64,000 nucleotides of DNA from Sphingomonas sp. UBA978 (GCF_002292295.1 NZ_DBBS01000019.1:77318-141317); one strand, 5' to 3'; numbered from the stretch's first letter, positions 26,077 to 34,492 are shown. A program made the numbers and translations. Notes: generated from the letters alone by a model not told the origin.

Positions 26077-26921
26077 TGCTGGGCGCGGATGCGGTGCTGC
26101 CGCTGCGGGGCGAAACGCTGGTCGACGGCGGCGTGACGTTCGAGCCGGATCGTAGCGACGATCAGGCGGTGGTGAGCGCGGTCGCGCAACCGGTGCTGCT
26201 CGCATTCCGCCCCGCCGTACCCAATGGCGCGGCGATGCTGGTGCTGGGCGGCGGCGGGTACGTCGCGCTGATGGCGGGGCGGGAGGGGGTGCAGGTCGCG
26301 CGCTGGCTCAATACGCTGGGCTATGCGGCGTTCGTGCTGATCCATCGCTTTCCGGATGCGCGGCACGGCCCGGCCGCGCCGCTGGACGATGCGGGTGAGG
26401 CGCTGCGCATGATCCGGGCGGCGGGGTTCGATGCGGTCGGCGTCGTCGGCCTGTCGTCGGGCGGGCATCTCGCCGCCTGTCTTGCCGCGGCACGCCCCGC
26501 CGACTGGCCCGGCGCGGCGCCCGACCGGCCCGACGCGATGGTCATCGGCTATGCGCCCATCTCGACCAACGCCGCGGGGCGGACGATCGTCGCCGACAAG
26601 CCGCCGCTGCCGCCGGTCGAGAAACAGGCGCTGTACGACGCGCTCCAGCCCGACGCGCAATTGCTGCCCGCGCCGCCGCCGGCGTTCATCGTCTATGCCG
26701 GCAACGATCCCGTCGTGCCGGTGGAGAATGCGCACCGCCTGCACGCGGCGTGGCTGGCGGTCGGGGGTGCCGCGGAGTTGCACGTCTTCGCCGATGCGCC
26801 GCACGGCTTCGCGCTGGACACGGTCGGCCTGCCGGTGTCGGCATGGCCGGTGCTGGCGGCGGCATGGTTGCGACAGATCGGCTTTCCGCGATCGACGGGC
26901 GACGGTCGCCAGCCGACGTAG
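26070..26921 (+). CDS. Alpha/beta hydrolase (carbohydrate-esterase-like)
   Basis: 283 residues, start MLMLGADAVLPLRGETL with GGAG ten bases upstream, overlapping the GH43 gene by 7 bp. The catalytic Ser lies in GLSSGGH, the Asp in YAGNDPVVP and the His in APHGF, with AFVLIHRFPDARHG before them; the overall pattern is that of the BD-FAE/acetyl-xylan-esterase-like enzymes. It has no signal peptide. It may deacetylate sugars released by the GH43 enzyme. A weak inverted repeat (CGATCCG/CGGATCG, 26924-26954) follows and may end the operon. Confidence 0.82.
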   Translation: MLMLGADAVLPLRGETLVDGGVTFEPDRSDDQAVVSAVAQPVLLAFRPAVPNGAAMLVLGGGGYVALMAGREGVQVARWLNTLGYAAFVLIHRFPDARHGPAAPLDDAGEALRMIRAAGFDAVGVVGLSSGGHLAACLAAARPADWPGAAPDRPDAMVIGYAPISTNAAGRTIVADKPPLPPVEKQALYDALQPDAQLLPAPPPAFIVYAGNDPVVPVENAHRLHAAWLAVGGAAELHVFADAPHGFALDTVGLPVSAWPVLAAAWLRQIGFPRSTGDGRQPT

Positions 26922-26962
26922 GACGATCCGATCGGTGCCGTCAGGCGCGGATCGGAACGGCG

Positions 26963-27154
26963 CTAGCCGGACAGCGGCATGTGCAGCGCCGGACCGGAGT
27001 CGGGGCCGGCCTCCATTTCCTCGATCATGCGGGCATAGCAGCCTGCCAGTTCGAGGTGGACGCAGCGCCCCTCCGGATGGCGGGCGCGGGCCGCGAGCTC
27101 GCGCTCCTGCTGTTCGCGGCGGCGGTAGAAAACGAGGTCGGCAGATGTCGGCAT
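26963..27154 (-). CDS. Small cytoplasmic protein, unknown function
   Basis: 63 residues starting MPTSADLVFYRRREQQERELAARA. It is rich in Arg and Glu, with a predicted helical body (HLELAGCYARMIEEME) and no signal peptide or membrane segment. No strong ribosome site is seen; an upstream Met 18 codons earlier is possible. The pattern of charged helices ending in LA-x-x-YA resembles short proteins I associate with sphingomonads, but I cannot name a family. It lies alone between the esterase gene and the Crp-type regulator. Confidence 0.6.
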   Translation of the reverse strand: MPTSADLVFYRRREQQERELAARARHPEGRCVHLELAGCYARMIEEMEAGPDSGPALHMPLSG

Positions 27155-27271
27155 GACTCGGGATCCATGATGAACACCAGCTTGCTGCCAACGGGCGACG
27201 CGTCGCAAGCCTCTGCCTTGTAACGAAATGATCCGCGCACTTCGCTTAATTGGATCAATGTCCGCGGCAGG

Positions 27272-28045
27272 TCAGCCAGCGGCGTCGAGCAGGCGCCCTT
27301 CGTGATCGAGATGGAGATAGCCGGGATTGAACATCGCGACCGAGCACAGGCCGGCAAGATCGAGCATCTCGAAATCATGACCCTTCCAGCGGATCAGCCC
27401 GCGCGCGCGCAGATCCTGCACCATGCGGTTGACGTGGACGGGGGTCATGCCGGTCGCCTCGGCCAGATCGGTCTGGGTCAGCGGGATATCGCAGCGGTCG
27501 CCGGCGGCCAGTCCGGTCGCGCGCAGGCGGTAGACGAGTTCGCAGAACAGATGCGCCAGCCGTTCGATCGCGTCGCGCTGGCCGAGGTTGATCGTCCATT
27601 CGCGCTGGATCGACGCGGTGACCGAGGCGTCCCACCACAGCGCCTGCGCGAGGCGGGGACCGAGCACCGCCAGCGCCTCGATCCGCTCGCGCGGCACCTC
27701 GATATAGCGGACCTGCGTTACCGCGCCGATCGAATGGTCGAGATGCCGGTGGATATAGCCATGTGCGTCGCACAGATCGCCCGGCAGCAGGAAGGCGATG
27801 ATCTGGCGCCGCCCGTCCTCCAGCGTCTTGTAGCGGAACGCCCAGCCGTCGAGGATGAGGATGACGCCGCGCGGCCGGTCGCCCTCGCGCACCAGATCGC
27901 GGCGCTGGCGCACGGTGAGCGCGGGACCGGCCGACAGCGCCTCCAGCGCCAGCCGTTCCTCCCCGGTGAACCGCACATAATGCTGCAACCGGGCGAGCAG
28001 GGGATGACCGGTCGGCGCCGGGGACGTGTCGCGCTGTACCGGCAT
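27272..28045 (-). CDS. Crp/Fnr family transcriptional regulator
   Basis: 257 residues. A cyclic-nucleotide-binding-like beta barrel (about residues 20-135; LVREGDRPRGVILILDGWAFRYKTLEDGRRQIIAFLLPGDL) is followed by a Crp-type winged helix (LTQTDLAEATGMTPVHVNRMVQDLRARGLI). No Fnr-type cysteine cluster is seen, so it is not an iron-sulfur oxygen sensor. The start MPVQRDTSPAPTG is chosen by domain fit; a Met 12 codons upstream is an alternative and neither has a good ribosome site. Targets unknown. Confidence 0.85.
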   Translation of the reverse strand: MPVQRDTSPAPTGHPLLARLQHYVRFTGEERLALEALSAGPALTVRQRRDLVREGDRPRGVILILDGWAFRYKTLEDGRRQIIAFLLPGDLCDAHGYIHRHLDHSIGAVTQVRYIEVPRERIEALAVLGPRLAQALWWDASVTASIQREWTINLGQRDAIERLAHLFCELVYRLRATGLAAGDRCDIPLTQTDLAEATGMTPVHVNRMVQDLRARGLIRWKGHDFEMLDLAGLCSVAMFNPGYLHLDHEGRLLDAAG

Positions 28046-28154
28046 GCACCGGCTATGCGCGCTCCCTGCGGTTAACGCCATGTAATCCCGTTTATTCCGG
28101 CACGATCGGCGTGGCCGTATCGCATCGGTCGACACGGGCGCCCCCCGGAACGCG

Positions 28155-28186
28155 AAAGGGGTCCGGCATCGCTGCCGAACCCCTTC
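28155..28186 (-). terminator. Intrinsic terminator of the pnp transcript
   Basis: On the minus strand AAGGGGTTCGGCA pairs with TGCCGGACCCCTT (one mismatch) around GCGA, followed by a short T-run. It starts about 24 bases past the pnp stop. Confidence 0.75.
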
Positions 28187-28209
28187 CTGTGTCAGCCAGT
28201 GGCCGAGGA

Positions 28210-30597
28210 TCAGTCGCGATCGCCGGTCAGGAAGGCCGGCGCGAACTCGGGCGCGGGGCCGTCGTCGTTGCCGCCACCGTTGCGGGGCGCGCGATCGCCG
28301 CCCTCGCCGCGGGGACCACGGTCGCCGCCGTCGCGACGGGGACCACGGCCACCGCCGTCACGGCCGGAACCGTCGCGACGCGGGCCACGGTCGCCGCGGC
28401 CACCGCCGTCACGATCGCCGCCGCCGCTGCGCGGGCCGCGGGGACCACGGTCGCCGCCCTCGCGCGGCTCGCGGGCCGGACGGGTGTCTTCCAGCTCGGC
28501 GCCGGTTTCCTGATCGACGACGCGCATCGACAGGCGCACCTTGCCGCGCGGATCGATCTCGAGAACCTTGACCTTGACGGCCTGACCTTCCGAAAGGACG
28601 TCCGACACCTTTTCGACGCGCTCGTTCTTGATCTCGGAGACGTGGACGAGGCCGTCCTTGCCACCCATGAAGTTCACGAACGCACCGAAGTCCACCAGGT
28701 TGACGACCTTGCCGTCATAGACCTTGCCGACTTCGGCTTCCTCGACGAGGCCCTTGATCCACTTGATCGCGGCTTCGATCTGCGTCGGGTCGGACGACGA
28801 CACCTTGATGACGCCCTCGTCGTCGATGTCGACCTTGGCGCCGGTGGTGGCGACGATCTCGCGGATCACCTTGCCGCCGGTGCCGATGACTTCGCGGATC
28901 TTCGACTTGTCGATCGTGAAGGTCTCGATGCGCGGTGCGTGCGCCGACAGTTCCGAGCGGGTTTCGCCCAGTGCCTTGGCCATCTCACCCAGGATGTGCG
29001 CGCGGCCTTCGTGGGCCTGCTTCAGCGCGACCTTCATGATCTCTTCGGTGATGCCGGAGATCTTGATGTCCATCTGCAGCGCGGTGATGCCCTCGCTGGT
29101 GCCGGCGACCTTGAAGTCCATGTCGCCGAGGTGATCCTCGTCGCCGAGGATATCCGACAGGACGGCGAAGTCCTTGCCCTCGAGGATCAGGCCCATCGCG
29201 ATGCCCGAGACGGGGCGCTTCAGCGGCACGCCGGCGTCCATCATCGACAGCGAACCGCCGCACACCGTCGCCATCGACGACGAGCCGTTGCTCTCCGTGA
29301 TGTCGCTGGTGACGCGGATCGTGTAGGGGAATTCCTCCTTGGTCGGCAGCACCGGGTGCAGCGCGCGCCAGGCGAGCTTGCCGTGACCGACTTCGCGACG
29401 ACCCGGCGCACCGAAGCGGCCGACTTCACCGACCGAATAGGGCGGGAAGTTATAGTGGAGCATGAAGTTCTGGTACGACAGGCCGTTGAGGCCGTCGATC
29501 ATCTGCTCCGCGTCGCGGGTACCGAGCGTCGTCGTCGCGATCGTCTGCGTCTCGCCACGGGTGAACAGGGCGGAGCCATGCGCGCGCGGCAGGAAGTGGA
29601 CTTCCGATTCGATCGGACGGACGGTGGTGGTGTCGCGACCGTCGATGCGGCGGCCGGTCTTCAGGATCGCGGTGCGGACGATGTCCGCTTCCAGCTTCTT
29701 CACCAGCTTCAGGCTGGCGAGATAGGCCTGGGGATCGCTGTCCTTCAGGTCCGCCATGCCGTCGCGCGCCTTGGCGCGGGCCTCGTTGATCGCGGTCTGG
29801 CGCTGCTGCTTGTCGGTCAGCTTGTAGGCCGCCTCCAGATCCTTGCCGATCAGCTTCTTGAGCTTGGCCTTCACCTCGGCCTTGTCGTCCTGGACCTTGA
29901 GCTCCCAGGGCTCCTTGGCGGCCTGTTCGGCGAGGCGGATGATCGCCTTGATGACGTCCTGCGACGCCTTGTGCGCGAACATGACGGCGCCGAGCATGAC
30001 GTCCTCGGACAGCTCCTTGGCTTCCGATTCGACCATCATCACCGCGTCGTGGGTCGCGGCGACCATCAGGTCCAACTCGCCCTCGGCGACCTGCGTGTCC
30101 GACGGGTTGAGGATGTACTCGCCATTCTGGTAGCCGACGCGCGCGGCGCCGATCGGGCCCATGAACGGCACGCCCGACAGCGTCATCGCGGCCGATGCGG
30201 CGATCATCGCCAGCAGATCGGGCTCGTTCTCGCCGTCATAGCTCATCACCTGCGCGATGCAGTTGATCTCGTTGTAGAAGCCTTCCGGGAACAGCGGGCG
30301 GATCGGACGATCGATCAGGCGGCTGACCAGCGTCTCACGCTCGGTCGCGCCACGCTCGCGCTTGAAGAAGCCGCCGGGGATGCGACCCGAGGCGGAGAAC
30401 TTTTCCTGATAGTGAACGGTCAGCGGAAAGAAATCCTGGCCTTCCTTCACATTCTTGGCGGCGGTGACGGCGCACAGCACGACCGTCTCGCCGAGCGTCG
30501 CGATCACCGCGCCGTCGGCCTGGCGGGCGACCTTGCCCGTTTCGAGGGTCAGCGTCTGGCCGCCCCACTCGATCTCTACCTTCTTGGCATTGAACAT
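28210..30597 (-). CDS. pnp: Polynucleotide phosphorylase with Gly/Arg-rich C-terminal tail
   Basis: 3'-to-5' phosphorolytic exoribonuclease of the RNA degradosome. 795 residues: two RNase PH domains, an intervening helical domain, then KH (IREVIGTGGKVIREIVATTGAKVDIDDEGVI, about residue 565) and S1 (GKVYDGKVVNLVDFGAFVNFMGGKDGLVHVSEI, about residue 625) RNA-binding domains. After about residue 705 comes an 85-residue disordered tail of repeated GDRGPRR/GGGRG units ending PAPEFAPAFLTGDRD, longer than in E. coli (711 residues). It lies downstream of rpsO, as is usual, with 213 bases between them. Confidence 0.97.
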   Translation of the reverse strand: MFNAKKVEIEWGGQTLTLETGKVARQADGAVIATLGETVVLCAVTAAKNVKEGQDFFPLTVHYQEKFSASGRIPGGFFKRERGATERETLVSRLIDRPIRPLFPEGFYNEINCIAQVMSYDGENEPDLLAMIAASAAMTLSGVPFMGPIGAARVGYQNGEYILNPSDTQVAEGELDLMVAATHDAVMMVESEAKELSEDVMLGAVMFAHKASQDVIKAIIRLAEQAAKEPWELKVQDDKAEVKAKLKKLIGKDLEAAYKLTDKQQRQTAINEARAKARDGMADLKDSDPQAYLASLKLVKKLEADIVRTAILKTGRRIDGRDTTTVRPIESEVHFLPRAHGSALFTRGETQTIATTTLGTRDAEQMIDGLNGLSYQNFMLHYNFPPYSVGEVGRFGAPGRREVGHGKLAWRALHPVLPTKEEFPYTIRVTSDITESNGSSSMATVCGGSLSMMDAGVPLKRPVSGIAMGLILEGKDFAVLSDILGDEDHLGDMDFKVAGTSEGITALQMDIKISGITEEIMKVALKQAHEGRAHILGEMAKALGETRSELSAHAPRIETFTIDKSKIREVIGTGGKVIREIVATTGAKVDIDDEGVIKVSSSDPTQIEAAIKWIKGLVEEAEVGKVYDGKVVNLVDFGAFVNFMGGKDGLVHVSEIKNERVEKVSDVLSEGQAVKVKVLEIDPRGKVRLSMRVVDQETGAELEDTRPAREPREGGDRGPRGPRSGGGDRDGGGRGDRGPRRDGSGRDGGGRGPRRDGGDRGPRGEGGDRAPRNGGGNDDGPAPEFAPAFLTGDRD

Positions 30598-30644
30598 GTA
30601 TTTTCCTTCACTCCCCGCGCCAGATGCGTCGGGGGGCCTGTCTC

Positions 30645-30689
30645 GCGGGCTAAACCGGCCCGCGGCGGTGTGGAGCGTCTTGTCGCTCC
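30645..30689 (-). promoter_or_regulatory. Paired hairpins in the pnp leader
   Basis: Two short perfect stems lie in the rpsO-pnp gap: GCGGGC/GCCCGC (30645-30663) and GGAGCG/CGCTCC (30672-30689). In E. coli the pnp leader hairpin is cut by RNase III and bound by PNPase for autocontrol; a similar role is possible here but not shown. Confidence 0.4.
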
Positions 30690-30782
30690 GGGGGATCGGG
30701 GCCGAATTGCCCGTTTCCGCGTACCCGGCTCATGCCGGTATGGGTGAAACTGCGATGGCCGCGTGTAGCACGGCCATAAGAA

Positions 30783-30805
30783 AAGGGCGACCCGAAGGCC
30801 GCCCT
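30783..30805 (-). terminator. Terminator/attenuator after rpsO
   Basis: Minus-strand AGGGCGGCC-TTCG-GGTCGCCCTT forms a stem with one G-T pair and a UUCG tetraloop, then TTCTTAT. It begins a few bases after the rpsO stop. Read-through is expected to feed pnp. Confidence 0.8.
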
Positions 30806-30810
30806 CATCG

Positions 30811-31080
30811 TTACTTGCGAAGGCCGAGCTTCGCGATCAGGTCCAGATACCGCTGGCCGTCGGTCTTGCGGAGATAGTCGAGCAGCGAGCGCCGCTTGTT
30901 GACCATCATCAGCAGCCCGCGGCGCGAATGGTTGTCCTTCTTGTGACCCTTGAAATGCTCGGTCAGGTTGCGGATGCGCTCCGACAGGATCGCGACCTGC
31001 ACCTCGGGGGAACCCGTGTCGCCTTCCTGGCGCGCGTGTTCCTTGACGACTTCTGCCTTGCGTTCTGCGGTAATGGTCAT
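30811..31080 (-). CDS. rpsO: 30S ribosomal protein S15
   Basis: 89 residues, the standard S15 length: MTITAERKAEVVKEHARQEGDTGSPEVQVAILSERI, then LTEHFKGHKKDNHSRRGLLMMVNKRRSLLDYLRK. S15 binds 16S rRNA early in small-subunit assembly. Its ATG overlaps the truB stop (ATGA at 31077-31080), giving translational coupling in the classic truB-rpsO-pnp order. Confidence 0.99.
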   Translation of the reverse strand: MTITAERKAEVVKEHARQEGDTGSPEVQVAILSERIRNLTEHFKGHKKDNHSRRGLLMMVNKRRSLLDYLRKTDGQRYLDLIAKLGLRK

Positions 31081-31997
31081 GGTTCGGTCCTCGACATCGA
31101 AACGTTGAAACCGCGGACGACGCGGGCCTCTTCGGCCTCGACCTCTACCAGCGCGATCGGGGTGTCCCCCTCACACGCGAAATATTGGCCATCGTCAGCA
31201 GCGATCCCGGTCAGCACGCGCCCCTGGCGGAGCGCCCCTGCCTGATCCGGGGAGAGGGGTAGAGCCGGGATGTCGTCCAGCCCCGCCCTCAACGGCAGGA
31301 GTAAGTGTTCAAGGGTGCGCGCCATACCGGCCTCAGCCAATTTGTCCAGCGATATCGCGGGGGCGAGGTCGAACGGGCCGGCCTTCAGGCGGCGGAGCAT
31401 GGTGACGTGGCCGACCGTGCCGAGCGCCAGAGCGATGTCGCGGGCGAGGCTGCGGATATAGGTGCCCTTGGAAACATGGGCGGTGAGGGTGGCCTCCTGC
31501 ACCTCTCCCTCCGGCCCGCTGGGGGCGGGGGCGGGGGCAAGGCTGTGGATCGTCACGTTGCGGCTCGCCAGCACCACCTCTTCGCCGGCGCGGGCCAGAT
31601 CATAGGCCCGCTCGCCATCCACCTTGAGCGCCGAATAGGCCGGCGGCACCTGCGCGATCGGGCCGGTGAAGCGCGGCAGCACCGCTGCCACCTGCGCCGC
31701 CGTCGGGCGCACGTCCGACGTCGCGATCACCGGTCCTTCCGCATCCAGCGTATCGGTCTGTGCGCCGAAGCGGATCGTGAACGCATAGACCTTGTCGCTG
31801 TCGAGCATCCGCCCGGCGAGCTTGGTCGCCTCGCCCACCGCGACCGGCAGCACCCCGGTCGCCAGCGGATCGAGCGTGCCGCCATGGCCGACCTTGAACT
31901 TGCCGTAGCCGCCCTGCCGCAGCGCGCGCTTGACCGCGGAGACGACCTGCGTGCTGCCCAGCCCCAGGGGTTTGTCGATGATGATCCAACCGTGCAT
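31077..31997 (-). CDS. truB: tRNA pseudouridine-55 synthase
   Basis: Converts U55 of the tRNA T-loop to pseudouridine. 306 residues; N-terminal MHGWIIIDKPLGLGSTQVV, catalytic Asp in GHGGTLDPLATGVLPVAVG (about residue 43), and RYIRSLARD-type segment (KGTYIRSLARDIALALG). A short C-terminal domain follows. It lies nine bases downstream of the M50 protease gene; in most genomes truB directly follows rbfA. Confidence 0.98.
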   Translation of the reverse strand: MHGWIIIDKPLGLGSTQVVSAVKRALRQGGYGKFKVGHGGTLDPLATGVLPVAVGEATKLAGRMLDSDKVYAFTIRFGAQTDTLDAEGPVIATSDVRPTAAQVAAVLPRFTGPIAQVPPAYSALKVDGERAYDLARAGEEVVLASRNVTIHSLAPAPAPSGPEGEVQEATLTAHVSKGTYIRSLARDIALALGTVGHVTMLRRLKAGPFDLAPAISLDKLAEAGMARTLEHLLLPLRAGLDDIPALPLSPDQAGALRQGRVLTGIAADDGQYFACEGDTPIALVEVEAEEARVVRGFNVSMSRTEP

Positions 31998-32006
31998 CGG
32001 GCGCCG

Positions 32007-32696
32007 TTAGGCGATGGCGGTCGCCAACGCCAGAAACCAGCCGACCACCGCTTCCGCCGGCGGGCCGACGATCCGGCCGACGACATTGGCGCCCGGGACG
32101 ATCATCGGCAGCACGACGAGCACGAGGATCAGCAGCAGGAAGCCGAACCGCCCGATCTTCGCCCATTGTGCCGCGAGCGGGCGGGGAAGCAGCCCCTCGA
32201 CCACGTGCCCGCCGTCGAACGGCGGCATCGGCAGCAGGTTAAACAGCGCGAGGAAGACGTTGACCAGCAGGAAGTTGATGAGGTTCGCCAGCACGAATGC
32301 GGCGACGCCCGTGGGCGCGACCCCGCCCGACAGCGCCGCGGCGACGCCGATCGCGACTGCGGCGACGGTCGCCAGCACGAGGTTCATGCCCGGTCCGGCG
32401 AGCGCGACCGCGACCATGCCCCAGCGCGGGTTGCGCAGGCGCTGCGCGATAACCGGCACCGGCTTCGCCCAGCCGAACACCGGTGCGCCGGCGATGGCGA
32501 GGCCGAGCGGCAGGATCAGCGTGCCGACCGGATCGACGTGGCGGATCGGATTGAAGCTCAGCCGCCGCTGTTCCTGCGCGGTCGGATCGCCGAGCCACTT
32601 CGCCATCCAGCCGTGCGCGACCTCGTGGAAGACGATCGCGATGACCAGCGGGATGATCCACACGGCGGTGCGGTAGACGATATGGTCGGGGTTCAT
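32007..32696 (-). CDS. M50 site-2-type membrane metalloprotease (rhomboid-like short form)
   Basis: 229 residues with five or six hydrophobic segments. Zinc ligands are H24 and H28 in FHEVAHGW and D161 in LPMPPFDGGH, the standard S2P pattern. The short form without PDZ or CBS domains matches the FtsH-independent S2P group common in bacteria, whose substrates are mostly unknown. It sits between tdk and truB within the infB-pnp gene cluster, separated from tdk by a 124-base gap carrying a degenerate inverted repeat. Confidence 0.9.
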   Translation of the reverse strand: MNPDHIVYRTAVWIIPLVIAIVFHEVAHGWMAKWLGDPTAQEQRRLSFNPIRHVDPVGTLILPLGLAIAGAPVFGWAKPVPVIAQRLRNPRWGMVAVALAGPGMNLVLATVAAVAIGVAAALSGGVAPTGVAAFVLANLINFLLVNVFLALFNLLPMPPFDGGHVVEGLLPRPLAAQWAKIGRFGFLLLILVLVVLPMIVPGANVVGRIVGPPAEAVVGWFLALATAIA

Positions 32697-32736
32697 GGGC
32701 GGGATATGGCGTGGCGCGGGGTCATACGCCAGTATC

Positions 32737-32813
32737 CGTCATTGCGAGCGTAGCGAAGCAATCCACAGCGTCGCGATGCGGCTCAGGATGTCGCGCTTAG
32801 CTCGCAATGGCGC
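32737..32813. repeat. Inverted repeat, family B, degenerate copy
   Basis: The left arm CGTCATTGCGAGCGTAGCG at 32737 and the decayed right arm GCTCGCAATGGCG ending at 32813 match the perfect family B copy at 43113-43189. It lies between tdk and the M50 protease gene. Confidence 0.75.
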
Positions 32814-32820
32814 GGCGTGG

Positions 32821-33399
32821 TCAGACCCCCAGCGCCTCGGTGAAATGGCGCCGGCACAGCGCGACATAGCGGTCGTTGCCGCCGATCTCGGTCTGCGCAC
32901 CCTCGGCGATCGCGCGGCCCTCGGCATCGACGCGCAGGTTCATGATCGCCTTCCGCCCGCACACGCACACCGACTTGATCTCGATGAGCGCATCGGCGGT
33001 CGCGAGCAGCCGCGCCGATCCTTCGAACAGCCGCCCCTGGAAATCGGTGCGCAAACCATAAGCGAGCACCGGCACGTTGAGCGAATCGCAGATATGCGCC
33101 AGCTGTGCGACCTGCGCGGCGGTGAGGAACTGCGCCTCGTCGACCAGCACGCAGGCGAGCATGCCGGTCGCCAGCCGGTCGGCGACGCACGCCGCAAGGT
33201 CGGTCGCCGCATCGAACGGCGTCGCCGGTGCCTCCAGCCCGATTCGGCTGGTGATGGTGCCCGCCGCGAAGCGATCGTCCACCGCCGCGGTGAACAGCAT
33301 CGTCTCCATCCCCCGCTCGCGATAGTTGAAGTCCGCCTGCAACAGCGTCGTCGATTTTCCCGCGTTCATGCTGGCGTAGTAGAAATAGAGCTTGGCCAT
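32821..33399 (-). CDS. tdk: Thymidine kinase
   Basis: Phosphorylates thymidine to dTMP (salvage). 192 residues: P-loop YASMNAGKSTTLLQ (residues 8-21), the DEAQFL Walker-B-like motif, the substrate loop YGLRTDFQGRLFEGS and cysteine pairs (CVCGRKA; LCRRHF) for structural zinc. The ATG at 33399 shares bases with the VapC stop (TGATG), so it is translationally coupled to the toxin gene. An upstream in-frame ATG at 33495 is within vapC and not needed. Confidence 0.95.
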   Translation of the reverse strand: MAKLYFYYASMNAGKSTTLLQADFNYRERGMETMLFTAAVDDRFAAGTITSRIGLEAPATPFDAATDLAACVADRLATGMLACVLVDEAQFLTAAQVAQLAHICDSLNVPVLAYGLRTDFQGRLFEGSARLLATADALIEIKSVCVCGRKAIMNLRVDAEGRAIAEGAQTEIGGNDRYVALCRRHFTEALGV

Positions 33400-33788
33400 C
33401 ACCGGAGCGTTTCGATTTTGACCGGAGTGTCTTCTCCCGCAGCGTGGTAAATGTCGCTGTCGAACGTCGCAAACGAACCTGCCGGGATCGAGCAAGTCAG
33501 ATGAATCATGTCTGCAATATCGGCACCCTCTGCAAAGCGTACGATTGCCCAGCGTATCCGGGCGGCATCGGCAACCGTTACGGAAGGAAGATCTATGATG
33601 TCGCGCAAGGCGGCGGCGGTATCGAGCCGGGATTGGCGATACCGCGACATCAATAGCCAGCCAAGTTCCAACAGAACAGTGACGGGTATAAATACGTCGG
33701 TCGCCATGATCCCGACCGCGATGGGGGATTGATGAGGGTCGTCCTCCAGCAAATACCTTGCAAGAATGTTAGTGTCGATCGCCCGCAC
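33399..33788 (-). CDS. vapC: PIN-domain toxin VapC
   Basis: 129 residues from a GTG (MRAIDTNILARYLLEDDP) with GGAG six bases upstream; an ATG eight codons earlier is possible. The four acidic residues of the PIN ribonuclease site are visible: D5, E41 (VLLELGW), D90/D93 (GADIADMIHL) and D110 (FATFDSDI). VapC toxins cut tRNA or rRNA loops and are neutralised by the partner antitoxin. The gene overlaps the AbrB-type antitoxin gene by 20 bases and the tdk start by one base. Confidence 0.9.
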   Translation of the reverse strand: MRAIDTNILARYLLEDDPHQSPIAVGIMATDVFIPVTVLLELGWLLMSRYRQSRLDTAAALRDIIDLPSVTVADAARIRWAIVRFAEGADIADMIHLTCSIPAGSFATFDSDIYHAAGEDTPVKIETLR

Positions 33789-34065
33789 GATCACTCCTGC
33801 CGGCTGCATCAATCCAACCTTGCCGGATCGTCACGTTCATGTCCTCAATCGACACGGGAGGACCATCGTATTTGATCCGGGCGCGGATATCTGCCGTGAT
33901 CTCCTCGAACGAACGCCCGCTCTTCTGCGCTACGGGGCGCAGCATCACACCGCCGGCGGTGTGCGTGACATCCAGTGCCTGACCAGGCTTCAGACCCAGA
34001 GCGTCACGCACATCCTTGGGGATGACAACCTGACCCTTGGCAGACATTGTGGTTCTGGCGTTCAT
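33769..34065 (-). CDS. vapB: AbrB/SpoVT-type antitoxin (VapB)
   Basis: 98 residues. The N-terminal swapped-hairpin DNA-binding domain is clear (MSAKGQVVIPKDVRDALGLKPGQALDV), and the C-terminal part (FEEITADIRARIKYDGPPVSIEDMNVTIRQGW) would wrap the toxin. Such antitoxins repress their own operon and block VapC. It begins 31 bases downstream of the rbfA stop, on the same strand, so read-through from the rimP-nusA-infB transcript is possible. Confidence 0.9.
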   Translation of the reverse strand: MNARTTMSAKGQVVIPKDVRDALGLKPGQALDVTHTAGGVMLRPVAQKSGRSFEEITADIRARIKYDGPPVSIEDMNVTIRQGWIDAAGRSDRAGDRH

Positions 34066-34096
34066 AGCAGTAAGATGCGTCTTACTGACAGCCGCG

Positions 34097-34492
34097 TCAA
34101 TCCTCGGCCGTCTCGCCCAGATCGCGCGCCACCTCGGGCTTGCGGAGCAGGGCGTCGATATGGCTGCCCTCGTCGAAGCTCTCGTCGGCGAGGAACTTCA
34201 GCTTGGCGGCATATTTGTTCTGGATGCGGTGCGCGACCTCGCGCTGCAGATAGGCGGTGTTGGTGCGCAGCGCCTTCAGCACCTTGTCCTCGTCCTTGCC
34301 GAGCAACGGCTTCACGAACACCGTCGCGTGACGCAGGTCGGGGGACATGCGGACTTCGGTGATCGACACCATGTGCTTTTCCAGCGTCGCGTCGTGGACG
34401 TCGCCGCGGGCGAGGATCTCCGACAGGACGTGGCGCACCTGTTCGCCGACGCGCAACGTGCGGACGGACTTTTCCTGGGGTTCTTTGTTCAT
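34097..34492 (-). CDS. rbfA: Ribosome-binding factor A
   Basis: 131 residues, normal for RbfA. The single KH-like domain shows RTLRVGEQVRHVLSEILARGDVHD at the N-terminus and ITEVRMSPDLRHATVFVKPL after it. RbfA matures the 16S rRNA 5' end and helps in cold conditions. The infB-rbfA gap is unusually large (208 bases) because of repeat family A. Confidence 0.97.
   Translation of the reverse strand: MNKEPQEKSVRTLRVGEQVRHVLSEILARGDVHDATLEKHMVSITEVRMSPDLRHATVFVKPLLGKDEDKVLKALRTNTAYLQREVAHRIQNKYAAKLKFLADESFDEGSHIDALLRKPEVARDLGETAED

Noticed and set aside
28111..30747. 878-codon open frame antisense to pnp
   Set aside because: It is the GC-driven shadow of pnp: no family resemblance, biased composition (His, Arg, Asp repeats), and pnp itself is unmistakable.
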